Part shown: positions 26,660 to 36,517 of the stretch, in pieces
How the letters are laid out: each line of letters starts with the position of its first letter
Numbering within the stretch: position 1 is the first letter of the stretch
Source: Ignavibacteria bacterium
GTDB taxonomy: Bacteria > Bacteroidota > Ignavibacteria > UBA10030
Direction of reading: 5' to 3'
NCBI GenBank assembly: GCA_016873805.1
Contig: VGVZ01000012.1
Location: forward strand, 1 to 64,000
DNA: 64,000 nucleotides
Program-made: the position numbers and the translations under genes
Notes under the pieces: model-generated
The model's database searches: none
Told to the model about the DNA's origin: nothing
Seen by the model: the letters and a program-made list of their open reading frames with translations, nothing else

Positions 26660-27772
26660 TGACGTTTTCGCTCTAATCGCCGCCTCCATCACTTCAATCA
26701 TCTTGTCCGCCGAAACTTCCCAATCGAAGCCCAGCGACCATCGGTACGCTTCCTCGGCCAGCGTCTCTCGCAGATGCCCGTCGCGCAGCACGAGCAGAAG
26801 TTTTTCTGCCAGCTGCTCGATATTGCCATACTCGTACAGAAATCCCGTCTCTGCATCGCGCACCGAATCACGCAATCCCGGTACATCGCTTGCCACCACC
26901 GGCACGCGGCACGCATTCGCCTCGATCACCGTCAGTCCCCATCCTTCTTTCGATGAGGGATTGGCCACGACATCCATCTGATTCAGCAACTCCACCTTTC
27001 TGCTCTCCGGAACGAATCCTGTGAACTCCACCTGGCGTGAGATGCCGAGCCGCTGCGCCAACTGCTCCAGCCCGGGGCGCGCATCCCCATCTCCCACGAC
27101 GGTCAGCACGGCGCCGGGCATTTCGAGGTGGATGATCTTGAAGGCCTGGAGAAGATGGTCGATGCTTTTGTACTTCTTGATACGGCCGAGATAGCCGATG
27201 CGGGGGTGCGGATTCGCCTCACATTGAACCGGATGATACCGTTGATGATCGACGCAGTTGGGGACAAGGGAAATCAATTCTTCCCTGAAACCTTTTGAGA
27301 TAAGTTCGCGCCGAGTGCTCTCCGAGACCGACGCGGTGATTGAATCCCGATACACGCGCAGAGCAAGACGCTCCGCCGCGGCCACATAAAGTGCAGAGGG
27401 AAGATTGGCCTCGAGGAAAATGCTCTTGCCGAAGAGATGATGAACAATCACCACCAAGGGTTCACGGACGTAGAGAGGGGTGTAAAACGGAATCTTGTTC
27501 AGATCGTCGACGACAACGTCGAATGGTGATTCCCGAACGAGCCTGGAATACTGCGAGGGGAGATGGAAGTTAAAGAGGTTGCGGCTTCCATGACGGACGA
27601 TCCGGATTCCGTCAATCGTTTCTGCCTTCGCGCAACCGGAGAACTCCGAACAGAGGAGTGTCACGGAATGTCCTCTCGCCACGACGCGTTTGAAGATCTC
27701 ATGGAGATGGACTTCGGCGCCGCCCCCCAGAGGGTTGGTGATATCCTGCCAGTTCAGGACGAGAATGTTCAT
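26645..27772 (-). CDS. GT4-type glycosyltransferase
   Basis: The 375-residue protein is a GT-B fold, family 4 glycosyltransferase. It has the N-terminal acceptor domain beginning MNILVLNWQDITNPLGGGAEVHLHEI, and a C-terminal nucleotide-sugar domain with RIGYLGRIKKYKSIDHLLQAF, VVGDGDARPGLEQLA and NPSSKEGWGLTVIEANACRVPVVASDVPGL (the E-x7-E region). Sugar and acceptor cannot be read from sequence. It follows a methyltransferase and a DUF2723 protein in the same direction, suggesting surface polysaccharide or protein glycosylation. Confidence 0.9.
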   Translation of the reverse strand: MNILVLNWQDITNPLGGGAEVHLHEIFKRVVARGHSVTLLCSEFSGCAKAETIDGIRIVRHGSRNLFNFHLPSQYSRLVRESPFDVVVDDLNKIPFYTPLYVREPLVVIVHHLFGKSIFLEANLPSALYVAAAERLALRVYRDSITASVSESTRRELISKGFREELISLVPNCVDHQRYHPVQCEANPHPRIGYLGRIKKYKSIDHLLQAFKIIHLEMPGAVLTVVGDGDARPGLEQLAQRLGISRQVEFTGFVPESRKVELLNQMDVVANPSSKEGWGLTVIEANACRVPVVASDVPGLRDSVRDAETGFLYEYGNIEQLAEKLLLVLRDGHLRETLAEEAYRWSLGFDWEVSADKMIEVMEAAIRAKTSSRQA

Positions 27773-27776
27773 GCGA

Positions 27777-28622
27777 TTACCGAGGTCCCGACTTTCTTGC
27801 GATCACGCCGATCGATATGCCTGTCCAAAGGGGCAACGGTGTGTTGAGGAGAGATCTGCGGAGCGCTGAGCGGAGCCGAGAAAGGGGTTCAAGGAGATTC
27901 GGATAGAGGGGCAGGGTGATTCCTATCGATTTCATAATTTCGCGAGTGACGCGGTAGGGAAAACTCGGGACCATCCACTCGCCGTAGGAATGGACGACCG
28001 TCAATCCTTCATTCCGCATTGTCTCCCGGAGTTCGAAAATCGAAAACGAACGTTCCCACCCTGCAAACCATCGATTCAGGGCCATCAGGATGTGCTTCGC
28101 AACCGTGTAGAAATGATATCGCTGCGGCACGTCGACGAGGAGGAGACCGCCGGGTTTGAGAACGCGAATGTTTTCCCTCAGCAGGTCCTTCGCCTGTGCT
28201 GGGCGGACGTGTTCGAGCAGACCCTGATGGAAGACGATGTCGAAGGTGTGTTTACGAAACGGAAGGGAGAAGGTATCTCCCCCCACAATGGTCACGGGAA
28301 TTTTCTCGGCGTCGGCCAGGCGTTTCAGAAGAGCGAGGGCGTTCTGGGAGTAATCGAGTTGGGTCACGAGTGCCCCGTGCTTCGCCAGCGGGAGACTGTC
28401 TCTCCCCGTTCCGGCGCCGATTTCGAGCACCCGCTTTCCATCGAGGGAAGTGATGCGGGTGAGATTCCTGAGGATGCGATCGGCGTTCGAATAGATTTCG
28501 TTGACGGACTGCTTCTGCTGCCAGAAGTCGTCCCAATGCTCCAGGCGGGATTCTTTCCGATCCGTTTCGATCATCACAGCATCTGGCGCATGTGAACCCG
28601 GGCTATTCATGAACGGACGCAT
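27777..28622 (-). CDS. class I SAM-dependent methyltransferase
   Basis: The 281-residue protein has a class I methyltransferase fold: VLEIGAGTGRDSLPLAKHG (SAM-binding loop), VTQLDYSQNAL (acidic end of strand 2), FDIVFHQGLLEHV and VLKPGGLLLVDVPQ. The C-terminal ~90 residues are hydrophobic and basic. An ATG at 28574 (MIETDRK) is an alternative start. It lies four bases before the glycosyltransferase gene, so it probably modifies a glycan or lipid intermediate; the substrate is unknown. Confidence 0.85.
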   Translation of the reverse strand: MRPFMNSPGSHAPDAVMIETDRKESRLEHWDDFWQQKQSVNEIYSNADRILRNLTRITSLDGKRVLEIGAGTGRDSLPLAKHGALVTQLDYSQNALALLKRLADAEKIPVTIVGGDTFSLPFRKHTFDIVFHQGLLEHVRPAQAKDLLRENIRVLKPGGLLLVDVPQRYHFYTVAKHILMALNRWFAGWERSFSIFELRETMRNEGLTVVHSYGEWMVPSFPYRVTREIMKSIGITLPLYPNLLEPLSRLRSALRRSLLNTPLPLWTGISIGVIARKSGPR

Positions 28623-28634
28623 CCACCTGACACA

Positions 28635-31328
28635 TCACGGTTTCAAAGGAATGTTCTTCGGGAGTGCTTTCCGCACATTCCATTGTGCCTTTTTGTCATC
28701 CACGAACTCCTTGAGCCCCGGTTCATTTGCATAGACGCGTCGAATCGTTTCAAGGACGCGCTCAGCGGCGTCGTAGTCCTCGAGCATTTCATACGTTTGC
28801 ATCAACAGGATATAGGGGTTCTCCCTCTCGAGGTCGTACCGGATCTCCTCTTCCACCCGGGGGAGGAACTGGGCAACGAGTTCGTTCAGCAGTTCATTCC
28901 GCTTCGCCGTGTCGCCACTCACGGAGTAGAAACTCGCAATGTCGTATTTCAAGCCTGCCGGAATCGGATGCAAGGAACGCGGAATGACTTGATCCATCCG
29001 ATCAAGCACCTCCGAAAACCTCGCCGGTTGTCCATCGACGTTCGCGTAGTAGTATCCCAACGCGAAGAATGTCTGCCGATAGTTCATCAGGAGCCGTCGT
29101 GCGTCTTCGTCGAGGTAGACATCCTCGGCCTGCAATCCTCGCCAGAGAAATCCCGGTCTGGGAGTGGCAGAGATTTCCTGCACGTCGGTGAAGAGATGTT
29201 CGTACGTCCGCTGTGCGTCCATGCTCTCCCAGAAGGTACGCGACTTCTTTGGAATCAGCTTGAACGCCATTCCCTGCATTTCGAGATAGTCCTTCAGCCC
29301 GATCTTTCCGTCATCGGCGACGGTCATGGCAAAGTAGATCGGACGCTGCCACTTCGTCGTGAAGATGATATCAAGCACCATGATATCCTGGACTCGCAAT
29401 CCTTTGACGTTGCCGAAATCGAGCGTGTGGGGCATGAGGAACGAAATAGCCCCCTTCTTCACGACTGCGGTATCCGTGATCCGATACGTCTCCAGCAGCT
29501 CTTTCGGCACGGGAAGGTCCAGCGTCTGAGGTTCGTACGCGACAAGCTGAATGTTCTTGATCTGCGCATCGGAGCGACTGATCGGAACTTTCTTCGCCCC
29601 ATGCGGCATCTGATTCTTCAATTGATCAATGTACCACGGCGTATTCAGGAGGCTCAGGTTGACAATCCTGATGTCACGACGGATGCCTTCAACATCCTGC
29701 AGGTACCAGAGGGGGAACGTGTCATTGTCGCCGTTGGTGAACAAGATCGCATCCTGCTCGCAACTCTGGAGGAGATTGTAGGAATAGTCCCACGGGAGGT
29801 AATTCCCCGAACGATCCGCCTCTTCGTAGTTGACGCGAACCATGTTGATCGGGGCAAGCAGGAGCGCCATGGCAAGCACGCCGTAGGCCGCGGCTGGTCT
29901 TGAGGCAACCTCTCCCGCCTTTTCTTTCAGCAATTCGATCAATCCAAGCACCCCAAATCCAGCCCAGAGCGAGAAGATGAAAAACGATCCGACGTAGAAA
30001 TAGTCACGTTCCCGCGGCTGCGGTTCCTGCATATTGAAGTACATCACCAGCACGACCCCCAGCAGGAGAAAGGTCGATGTAGTCAGAAAAGCCATCTTCT
30101 TGTCTTTGCGCCAATGATAATATGCGCCGAAGAGTCCCAGAAGAAGAGGAATACCCCAAAGGGTCCACTTCACGCCCGCCTCTTTGTAATCGCCCGCCGC
30201 ACCGATGAAATTCCAGCCGAAGTAGCGGAAGTACATATGATTCATCTGATACGAAAGAAAGAAGTCGAGGTCGCTGCGATACCGGGACATCGCCTCCGCC
30301 TGTTCCGGTTCCGACATGTTCCAGCGACGATCGATGAGCGGTGCCTGTCCGTATTGCTCGCGGTTCAGATAGCTGACGAGCTTCCCCATTGTGCTCGGAT
30401 CATTCTCGTTCATCGGCGGCTTGGCATTTGCACGAATGAATACCATCGTGTACGTCGAGTACCCGATGACAATCATGAGGAACGACAACATCGCGATATT
30501 CAGAAGCCGCTTCTTCTCCCGCACCGAATAGTAGACGCCATAGAGGGCACCAAGAATCGCTGCGATCGGGATGTAGGTGAACAACTCACTTCGCTTGCCG
30601 GCGATTTCTCCGTCGAGCATCGATGGAAGAATCTTCACCACCCCCGGATAGACGACGGCGAAGATGACCAGCGCTACAACACCGAACCGCAGGAATGATT
30701 TGAGCGAAAACTCATACGTGCGGAAATAGACCAGCAGCATGACGGGAAACAGCGCAAGGATAGCCAGGAGATGAACGCCGACCGCCAGTCCCATCAGGTA
30801 GGCGATCAGAATCAAATACGCGTCGCTCTGCTTGCCGTGACCCCGCTCGTACCATCGGAGTGCCAGCCAGATGACCGAACTCACCAGGAACATGCTGAAG
30901 CCGTACACTTCCGCTTCGACGGCATTGAACCAGAAGGTCTTGCTGTAGGCAAGGATAAGTGCGCCGATTGCCGAAGATCCGTAGACAACGATTTCGTCGT
31001 CGCGAGACTCAGGCGATCCTCTCCAGAGCGCAATCAATCGAACGGAGATCAAGAAGAGGAACATCACGGTGAACGCGCTGGTCAGGGCGGAAATGAAATG
31101 CATGCGCACCGCAATGTCCGCCGCGAAGGGAACCATGCTAAACACTTTCGCGACAAGGAGAAACAGCGGAGCGCCCGGCGGGTGCGGCACCTGCAGCAAA
31201 TACGCGGCCGCCATGAATTCTCCGACGTCCCAGAACACGAGGGTTGGTGGGAGCGTCACGACATACGTCGCGAGTGAGATGACAAAGACGCCAATCGCTA
31301 TTGTTCGTTTCAGGGTCTTGCTGGTCAT
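28635..31328 (-). CDS. DUF2723 membrane protein, protein O-mannosyltransferase-like
   Basis: The 897-residue protein matches the DUF2723 family, common in Bacteroidota and related to TMEM260 and PMT-type GT-C glycosyltransferases. The start is LPPTLVFWDVGEFMAAAYLLQVPHPPGAPLF, in which FWDxGEF and PHPPGxPL are family hallmarks; the Asp-Glu pair may be catalytic as in GT-C enzymes. About 13 membrane helices occupy residues 10-510 and a soluble region of ~380 residues follows with helical repeat-like character. It may glycosylate exported proteins at the periplasmic face. It lies next to a methyltransferase and a glycosyltransferase. Confidence 0.88.
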   Translation of the reverse strand: MTSKTLKRTIAIGVFVISLATYVVTLPPTLVFWDVGEFMAAAYLLQVPHPPGAPLFLLVAKVFSMVPFAADIAVRMHFISALTSAFTVMFLFLISVRLIALWRGSPESRDDEIVVYGSSAIGALILAYSKTFWFNAVEAEVYGFSMFLVSSVIWLALRWYERGHGKQSDAYLILIAYLMGLAVGVHLLAILALFPVMLLVYFRTYEFSLKSFLRFGVVALVIFAVVYPGVVKILPSMLDGEIAGKRSELFTYIPIAAILGALYGVYYSVREKKRLLNIAMLSFLMIVIGYSTYTMVFIRANAKPPMNENDPSTMGKLVSYLNREQYGQAPLIDRRWNMSEPEQAEAMSRYRSDLDFFLSYQMNHMYFRYFGWNFIGAAGDYKEAGVKWTLWGIPLLLGLFGAYYHWRKDKKMAFLTTSTFLLLGVVLVMYFNMQEPQPRERDYFYVGSFFIFSLWAGFGVLGLIELLKEKAGEVASRPAAAYGVLAMALLLAPINMVRVNYEEADRSGNYLPWDYSYNLLQSCEQDAILFTNGDNDTFPLWYLQDVEGIRRDIRIVNLSLLNTPWYIDQLKNQMPHGAKKVPISRSDAQIKNIQLVAYEPQTLDLPVPKELLETYRITDTAVVKKGAISFLMPHTLDFGNVKGLRVQDIMVLDIIFTTKWQRPIYFAMTVADDGKIGLKDYLEMQGMAFKLIPKKSRTFWESMDAQRTYEHLFTDVQEISATPRPGFLWRGLQAEDVYLDEDARRLLMNYRQTFFALGYYYANVDGQPARFSEVLDRMDQVIPRSLHPIPAGLKYDIASFYSVSGDTAKRNELLNELVAQFLPRVEEEIRYDLERENPYILLMQTYEMLEDYDAAERVLETIRRVYANEPGLKEFVDDKKAQWNVRKALPKNIPLKP

Positions 31329-31407
31329 ACGGTATTCCGCCGTCGATTGATTTCAGAAAATGCTGCAAAATGTATCAGAAAAACGATTGAACTTCAAGCT
31401 CGTACCA

Positions 31408-32544
31408 CTATCGCATCAGCGTCGCACAGATCTCGTCGCACAAGGCGTACCCCCTTGGGGTGAGACGGATCCGATTCCCTTCCCACGCAAGCATCTTCTC
31501 CTCCCTCAGCGATTCCATCGCCGATCGGAAACGTTCGAGCACCCACGCCCCATGTCGCGCCGCGAACAATTCTACGTCGATCCCGCTGCTCCGCAAACCG
31601 AGGTAGAGATCCTCCTCGAGGAGCTCATCGGGAGAGAGCCGCTCCCGTCCCTCGATCGGCAGTCGACCGGAATCCAGGAGATTCCGATAGATGTTCGCAT
31701 CCGAAACATTCCACCAGCGTTCGCCCTCCCAGAATGAATGCGCGGACGGACCAAGTCCGATGTAGTTCGTGTGGTTCCAGTAGTTCACATTGTGGCGGCA
31801 TTGGGATCCGGGCCGCGCGAAATTCGAAATCTCATACTGTTCGTACCCGCGAGAAACCAACGTGTCGATTGTCAACTCGTACAATTCTGCATCGGCGGCG
31901 ACCGAGAGAGATTGAATCTGGCCGGATGCGATGAGACGTTCCAGCGGCGTTCCGGGTTCGACAATCAGACTGTAGCACGAGACGTGGGTGGGTTGGAGCG
32001 CGATTGCCTTGTCGAGCGTTCCAAGCCAACGTTTGGAAGTCTGTGACGGCAGCGCAAAGATCAAATCAATTCCCACATCGTCGAATCCCGCCCGAAACGC
32101 GTCCCTCACGCAGTCCGCTGCTTCGGAAGAGCTGTGAATGCGCGTGAGAAACTTCAGGTCGTCATCATGGAACGATTGCACGCCGATGCTGACTCTCGTG
32201 ATGCCCGCCGCCCTCAACTCCCGGAGCCGTTCGAAGTCTACCGTCCCCGGATTGGTCTCGAGTGTAATCTCGGCATCCTGCGAGATCGAGAAGCGGGTTC
32301 TCAGGAGGTCGAGTATCTTCTCGACATCGACGGGAGAAAGAAGCGAAGGGGTCCCTCCCCCGAAGAAGACGGTTTCGTATTTTGAACTGTGGTACGGGGA
32401 TGCGCCGTACAATTCGAGTTCAGTCCGCAGTCCGGTGAGGAACGATGCCACCTCGCGCGCGCTGCTTTGCGGAACAACGGAATAGAAATCACAATAGATG
32501 CATTTGTGTTCGCAAAACGGGATATGGAAGTAGAGGCCGGCCAT
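31408..32544 (-). CDS. hemW: radical SAM heme chaperone HemW-like protein
   Basis: The protein (378 residues from this start) is the HemN-related radical SAM protein HemW, now regarded as a heme chaperone rather than a coproporphyrinogen oxidase. The cluster motif is CEHKCIYCDF (CxxxCxxC) followed by FFGGGTPSLL and VSIGVQSFHDDDL, and the HemN C-terminal domain. I chose ATG 32544 because AGGGAAAGGG precedes it and it gives the usual MAGLYFHIPFC start; an ATG at 32559 overlaps the lepB stop (TGATG). It is translated with the signal peptidase genes. Confidence 0.9.
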   Translation of the reverse strand: MAGLYFHIPFCEHKCIYCDFYSVVPQSSAREVASFLTGLRTELELYGASPYHSSKYETVFFGGGTPSLLSPVDVEKILDLLRTRFSISQDAEITLETNPGTVDFERLRELRAAGITRVSIGVQSFHDDDLKFLTRIHSSSEAADCVRDAFRAGFDDVGIDLIFALPSQTSKRWLGTLDKAIALQPTHVSCYSLIVEPGTPLERLIASGQIQSLSVAADAELYELTIDTLVSRGYEQYEISNFARPGSQCRHNVNYWNHTNYIGLGPSAHSFWEGERWWNVSDANIYRNLLDSGRLPIEGRERLSPDELLEEDLYLGLRSSGIDVELFAARHGAWVLERFRSAMESLREEKMLAWEGNRIRLTPRGYALCDEICATLMR

Positions 32545-32558
32545 CGCCCTTTCCCTCA

Positions 32559-33476
32559 TCAGATGAACGACCCGACTCTTGCCCATCGGATGGTTGAGAG
32601 TTTCTCGAGCAGATTCGATGCTCTCTCATCGACATTCCACGACCAGTATACGAGGAGCGCTTCACCGATGATGTTGTCCTCAGGGACAAACCCCCAGAAT
32701 CTGCTGTCCAGGCTATTCGGGCGATTGTCTCCCAGCACAAAGAAGTAGCTGCGGGCTATCGTGTACGACTGCGCCGGCTGATTGTCGATCGACACTCCGT
32801 AATCCGTGACGGTGACGGCATGACCCTCATGTTCGATGAGACTCTTCCATTGCGCGATCGAGTGGATATCGATCGCAATCACGTCTCCCCGTTTCGGCAC
32901 TACAACGGGACCATAGTAGCCGGGTCGAAATCCACTCCCCGGCGGATACATTGGAAGGGGACGGAACGAGTGGGGGCGTGATTGCTCCCGTTCAAGCCGC
33001 GCATGGGGAGGATTCACCAACTCACGGCCGTTGACAAAGACCTGCGAGTTCCGAAGCGCAACCGTATCTCCCGGCAATCCGATGCATCGCTTGATATAGC
33101 TCGGGGAGATCGATTGATCATCCGTCGTGGGGAAAGAGGGAATATCAAACACGATGACATCTCCCCGCTCGACATTGCGGTAGGAAAGAATGGTCCTCGA
33201 GGGCATCATGATCGACGTCAGCGGAATCACGCGAGGCGTCTTGATTCCATACGCCAGCTTGTTGACGAAAAGAAAGTCGCCGACCAGAAGCGTGTTCTCC
33301 ATCGACCCCGAGGGAATACGATACGCTTCGATGACAAACGTCTTGAGAAGGAGCGCAACCAGGAGGGTGACAAGAAGCACGCGAATCAACGCGACAGGAG
33401 AGTAGCGACCTTCGAGTTTCTGGTCCGGCGTCTCTTCGGCCGGAGGCACGTGATCCTTTAAGGGGAAATCAGGCAT
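32559..33476 (-). CDS. lepB: signal peptidase I, copy 1
   Basis: The 305-residue protein is a type I signal peptidase that removes signal peptides from exported proteins. One transmembrane segment (about residues 28-48) is followed by the catalytic Ser in IPSGSMENTL (S58), the general base K129 in YIKRCIGLPGDTV, and box E GDNRPNSLDSRFWGFVP. An insertion with PHSFRPLPMYPPGSGFRPGYYGPVVVP separates the boxes, as in the Bacteroidota form. It lies six bases after a second signal peptidase gene with which it shares layout but only moderate sequence. Confidence 0.94.
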   Translation of the reverse strand: MPDFPLKDHVPPAEETPDQKLEGRYSPVALIRVLLVTLLVALLLKTFVIEAYRIPSGSMENTLLVGDFLFVNKLAYGIKTPRVIPLTSIMMPSRTILSYRNVERGDVIVFDIPSFPTTDDQSISPSYIKRCIGLPGDTVALRNSQVFVNGRELVNPPHARLEREQSRPHSFRPLPMYPPGSGFRPGYYGPVVVPKRGDVIAIDIHSIAQWKSLIEHEGHAVTVTDYGVSIDNQPAQSYTIARSYFFVLGDNRPNSLDSRFWGFVPEDNIIGEALLVYWSWNVDERASNLLEKLSTIRWARVGSFI

Positions 33477-33482
33477 GATGCG

Positions 33483-34394
33483 CTACTTGATGATGGTGCC
33501 GATCCGGTTCAAGCGGACCGAACCCAGTTTCGCAAAGATATCATAGAGCGGGAGATGCGTATCCCACGACCAGTACACGATCAGAGGAGTTCCGACAAGG
33601 TTTTCCTCAGGAATGAAGCCCCAATACCGGCTGTCGAGGCTGTTGTCCCGATGATCTCCCATCCCGAACAGATAATCTCGCTCGACCACATACTCCGTTG
33701 TCGGCTTCCCATCGACGGTAACCTCGCCCCCCCGAAGTCTCACCTCATGTCCTTCACGCTTGATGAAAACTTCCCATGCGGCGAAGTTTTCCGGGGATAA
33801 TGGAATCGTCATCCCCTTTCTCGGCACGACGACCGGTCCGTAGTAGTCTTCGTTCCATGCGGCTCCGGGAGGAAAGATCCGTTCATCCTCCTGGGAGGAG
33901 TGGAGATTCCTCTTGAAGCTGAACCTCATGTTCCGCGGCATCGGAAAACGCTGGCCGTTGACATAGAGGACGCGATCAATCACCTGAACGGTATCACCCG
34001 GCAAGCCCACACATCGCTTGAGATAGAAGGTGAATTCGTCCGGTTCAGCTTCGTCCCGGTTTCCCGGAAAGACAAACACGATCACATCTCCCCGCTCGAC
34101 ATCACGAATACCGGGAATGCGAAACCACGGGAGCCGGACATTGGTGAAGGGAATATTGCGGGGCGAGGTGCCACCGTAGATGAACTTGTTGACGAAAAGC
34201 AAATCGCCCGTAATCACTTCGTCCTCCATCGATCCGGTTGGAACAAGGAACGATGCAATCACGAAATTGTTCAGGATCAGAAAGGCTCCAATAATGATGC
34301 CGGCCTCGCGAAGGAACGCGATGACTTTCTGCTTCCATCCCCGTTCCGGAGGTTGGTTCTTTTCTACTACCTGATGTTTCTTCTTCTTCGTCAT
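33483..34394 (-). CDS. lepB: signal peptidase I, copy 2
   Basis: The protein (303 residues from ATG 34394, which has GGAG upstream) is a second complete type I signal peptidase. The catalytic Ser is S55 in VPTGSMEDEV and the base Lys is K126 in YLKRCVGLPGDTV; box E is GDHRDNSLDSRYWGFIP. The N-terminus is Lys-rich, then one membrane segment. Both catalytic residues are present in both copies, so each should be active; they may differ in substrate. An upstream start at 34481 would overlap the end of lepA and is unlikely. Confidence 0.94.
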   Translation of the reverse strand: MTKKKKHQVVEKNQPPERGWKQKVIAFLREAGIIIGAFLILNNFVIASFLVPTGSMEDEVITGDLLFVNKFIYGGTSPRNIPFTNVRLPWFRIPGIRDVERGDVIVFVFPGNRDEAEPDEFTFYLKRCVGLPGDTVQVIDRVLYVNGQRFPMPRNMRFSFKRNLHSSQEDERIFPPGAAWNEDYYGPVVVPRKGMTIPLSPENFAAWEVFIKREGHEVRLRGGEVTVDGKPTTEYVVERDYLFGMGDHRDNSLDSRYWGFIPEENLVGTPLIVYWSWDTHLPLYDIFAKLGSVRLNRIGTIIK

Positions 34395-34428
34395 GTCGCG
34401 TGCTCCGTCGCTTAGTTCTGGAACGCTT

Positions 34429-36228
34429 CTATTCTTCCATCGAGAGGACTGCCAGAAACGCTTCCTGGGGAATTTCCACACGTCCCACCTGCTTCATCCG
34501 TTTTTTCCCCTCTTTCTGTTTCTCCAGGAGTTTACGTTTTCGCGTGATGTCGCCTCCATAGCATTTCGCGATCACGTTCTTTCGAATCGCGCTCAACGTC
34601 TCCCTCGCGATGACCTTGCTTCCGATTGCCGCCTGAATGGCGACCTCAAACATCTGTCGCGGGATGAGCTCTTTCAGCTTCGAGCACAACTTCCGACCCC
34701 ATTCATACGCCTTGGCTCGATGAACGATGGTCGAGAGCGCGTCCACCGGCTCGTTGTTCAGGAGAATGTCGAGCTTCACAAGCTCGGACTCGCGGTATTC
34801 GAGAAAGTCGTAGTCGAATGACGCATAACCGCGCGAGAGGGATTTCAGCTTGTCATAAAAATCAAAAATGATCTCAGCAAGCGGAAGCTCATAGTGGATA
34901 TCCGCCCGCTCCGGCGTCAGGTACGTCGTGTTCTTGTGAATCCCCCGACGATCGAGACAGAGTTTCATGATCCCGCCGATGTATTCCGAGGGCGTGATGA
35001 TCTGCGCGTTGACATACGGTTCTTCCACCCTCTCGATATCGGCGGGCGACGGCATAAGTGCGGGATTGTCCACCGGCACAACCTCGCCGTTGGTTTTGAT
35101 CACGCGATACTCGACGTTTGGAACGGTGTTGATCAAGGTCTGGTTGTATTCTCGTTCCAACCGCTCACGAATGATCTCCATGTGGAGGAGACCGAGAAAC
35201 CCTGCACGAAATCCGAATCCGAGAGCAATCGACGTCTCGGGTTCGAACACCAGAGCAGCATCGTTGATGCGGAGTTTCTCGAGAGCGTCTCTCAGCTCAG
35301 AAAAGTCGTCGCTGTTGGAGGGGTAGATTCCGCTGAAGACCATCGGCTTCGCCTCTTTGTATCCCGGCAGCGCCTCGGACGCCGGCTCATCGACCAGTGT
35401 GATCGTATCCCCTACTTTCGTATCATGGACATCTTTCACGTTTGCGATGACATACCCAACGTCCCCCGTCGAGAGACCGCCGCTTCGCTTCCGGCCTCGC
35501 TCCAGCGTGCCAATCTCTTCCGCCTGGAATTCTTTCCCGGACGACATGAATCGGATGCGATCCTTTTCCCGGATTTTGCCGTCAATAATCCGAACATAGG
35601 CGACCGCCCCCCGGTACTCGTCAAAGACAGAATCGAAAATCAGCGCGCGCAATGGGGCCTTCGGATTCCCCCGAGGGATGGGGATTCGACGAACGAGCGC
35701 TTCAAGCACTTCGACAGTCCCGATGCCCGCCTTCGCACTTCCGTAGATAATCTCCTCTTCCTTGCATCCGAGAAGATCCATTACCTGGTGTTTGACGTTT
35801 TCCATCATCGTTTTAGCACTGGGAAGATCGATTTTGTTGATAAACGGGATGATTTCGAGACCCGCATCGATGGCGAGGTAGAGATTGGAAATGGTTTGGG
35901 CCTCGACTCCCTGGCTCGCGTCGACGACGAGGATCGCCCCTTCGCAAGCCGCCAGCGAACGGGAGACCTCATAGGTGAAATCGACGTGACCCGGGGTGTC
36001 GATGAGATTCAGAATATATGCATTGCCATCTTGCGCGTTGTATGTCAGCTGGATCGCATGAAGTTTTATCGTGATGCCCCGTTCCTGCTCCAGCTCCATG
36101 TCATCGAGGACTTGTTTGATCATCTCGCGCGCCGGAACCGCACCGGTATGCTCAAGCAGACGGTCCGCCAGCGTCGATTTGCCGTGGTCGATATGGGCGA
36201 CAATGCAGAAGTTTCGGATGTGTTTCAT
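34429..36228 (-). CDS. lepA: elongation factor 4 (LepA)
   Basis: The 599-residue GTPase is elongation factor 4, acting on stalled or initiating ribosomes. The G1 motif is [15 protein letters not shown]3 DTPGHVD, G4 NKIDLPSA; later come the EF-G-like domains with [10 protein letters not shown] and the LepA-specific C-terminal domain containing [24 protein letters not shown]. Length is typical. It precedes the signal peptidase genes in the same direction, the classic lepA-lepB order. Confidence 0.98.
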   Translation of the reverse strand: MKHIRNFCIVAHIDHGKSTLADRLLEHTGAVPAREMIKQVLDDMELEQERGITIKLHAIQLTYNAQDGNAYILNLIDTPGHVDFTYEVSRSLAACEGAILVVDASQGVEAQTISNLYLAIDAGLEIIPFINKIDLPSAKTMMENVKHQVMDLLGCKEEEIIYGSAKAGIGTVEVLEALVRRIPIPRGNPKAPLRALIFDSVFDEYRGAVAYVRIIDGKIREKDRIRFMSSGKEFQAEEIGTLERGRKRSGGLSTGDVGYVIANVKDVHDTKVGDTITLVDEPASEALPGYKEAKPMVFSGIYPSNSDDFSELRDALEKLRINDAALVFEPETSIALGFGFRAGFLGLLHMEIIRERLEREYNQTLINTVPNVEYRVIKTNGEVVPVDNPALMPSPADIERVEEPYVNAQIITPSEYIGGIMKLCLDRRGIHKNTTYLTPERADIHYELPLAEIIFDFYDKLKSLSRGYASFDYDFLEYRESELVKLDILLNNEPVDALSTIVHRAKAYEWGRKLCSKLKELIPRQMFEVAIQAAIGSKVIARETLSAIRKNVIAKCYGGDITRKRKLLEKQKEGKKRMKQVGRVEIPQEAFLAVLSMEE

Positions 36229-36301
36229 TTTCTTCAGTTTCCAACCGGTGGATCGACCGTCTCGTGGCGCCGCAGGATCGGAATCGGACCAAAACGAGAA
36301 A

Positions 36302-36337
36302 GAGTAAAGAGTGAATCGTTACGGTCACCCTTTACTC
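36302..36337. repeat. imperfect inverted repeat in divergent lepA/epimerase gap
   Basis: GAGTAAAGAGTGA (36302-36314) is mirrored by TCACCCTTTACTC (36325-36337), 12 of 13 pairs matching, with a ten-base loop. It lies 74 bases upstream of lepA and 180 upstream of the epimerase start, in a divergent gap, so an operator is more plausible than a terminator. No T-run follows on either strand. Confidence 0.6.
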
Positions 36338-36517
36338 CTCAAGCTCGGTTCAATATAGCGGAATTTCGGATGAGGAGCAAGAAAGACCCACGACGATCCG
36401 ACGACCCGGACGGGAAATCCCCTCCTTCCGGTGTTCTGAAACAATATTGGATTCACTTCGCACGATTCATATCTTATGGAGGCCGGCATTTGCGCCGATC
36501 AAGAGAGGAGAGAGTTC

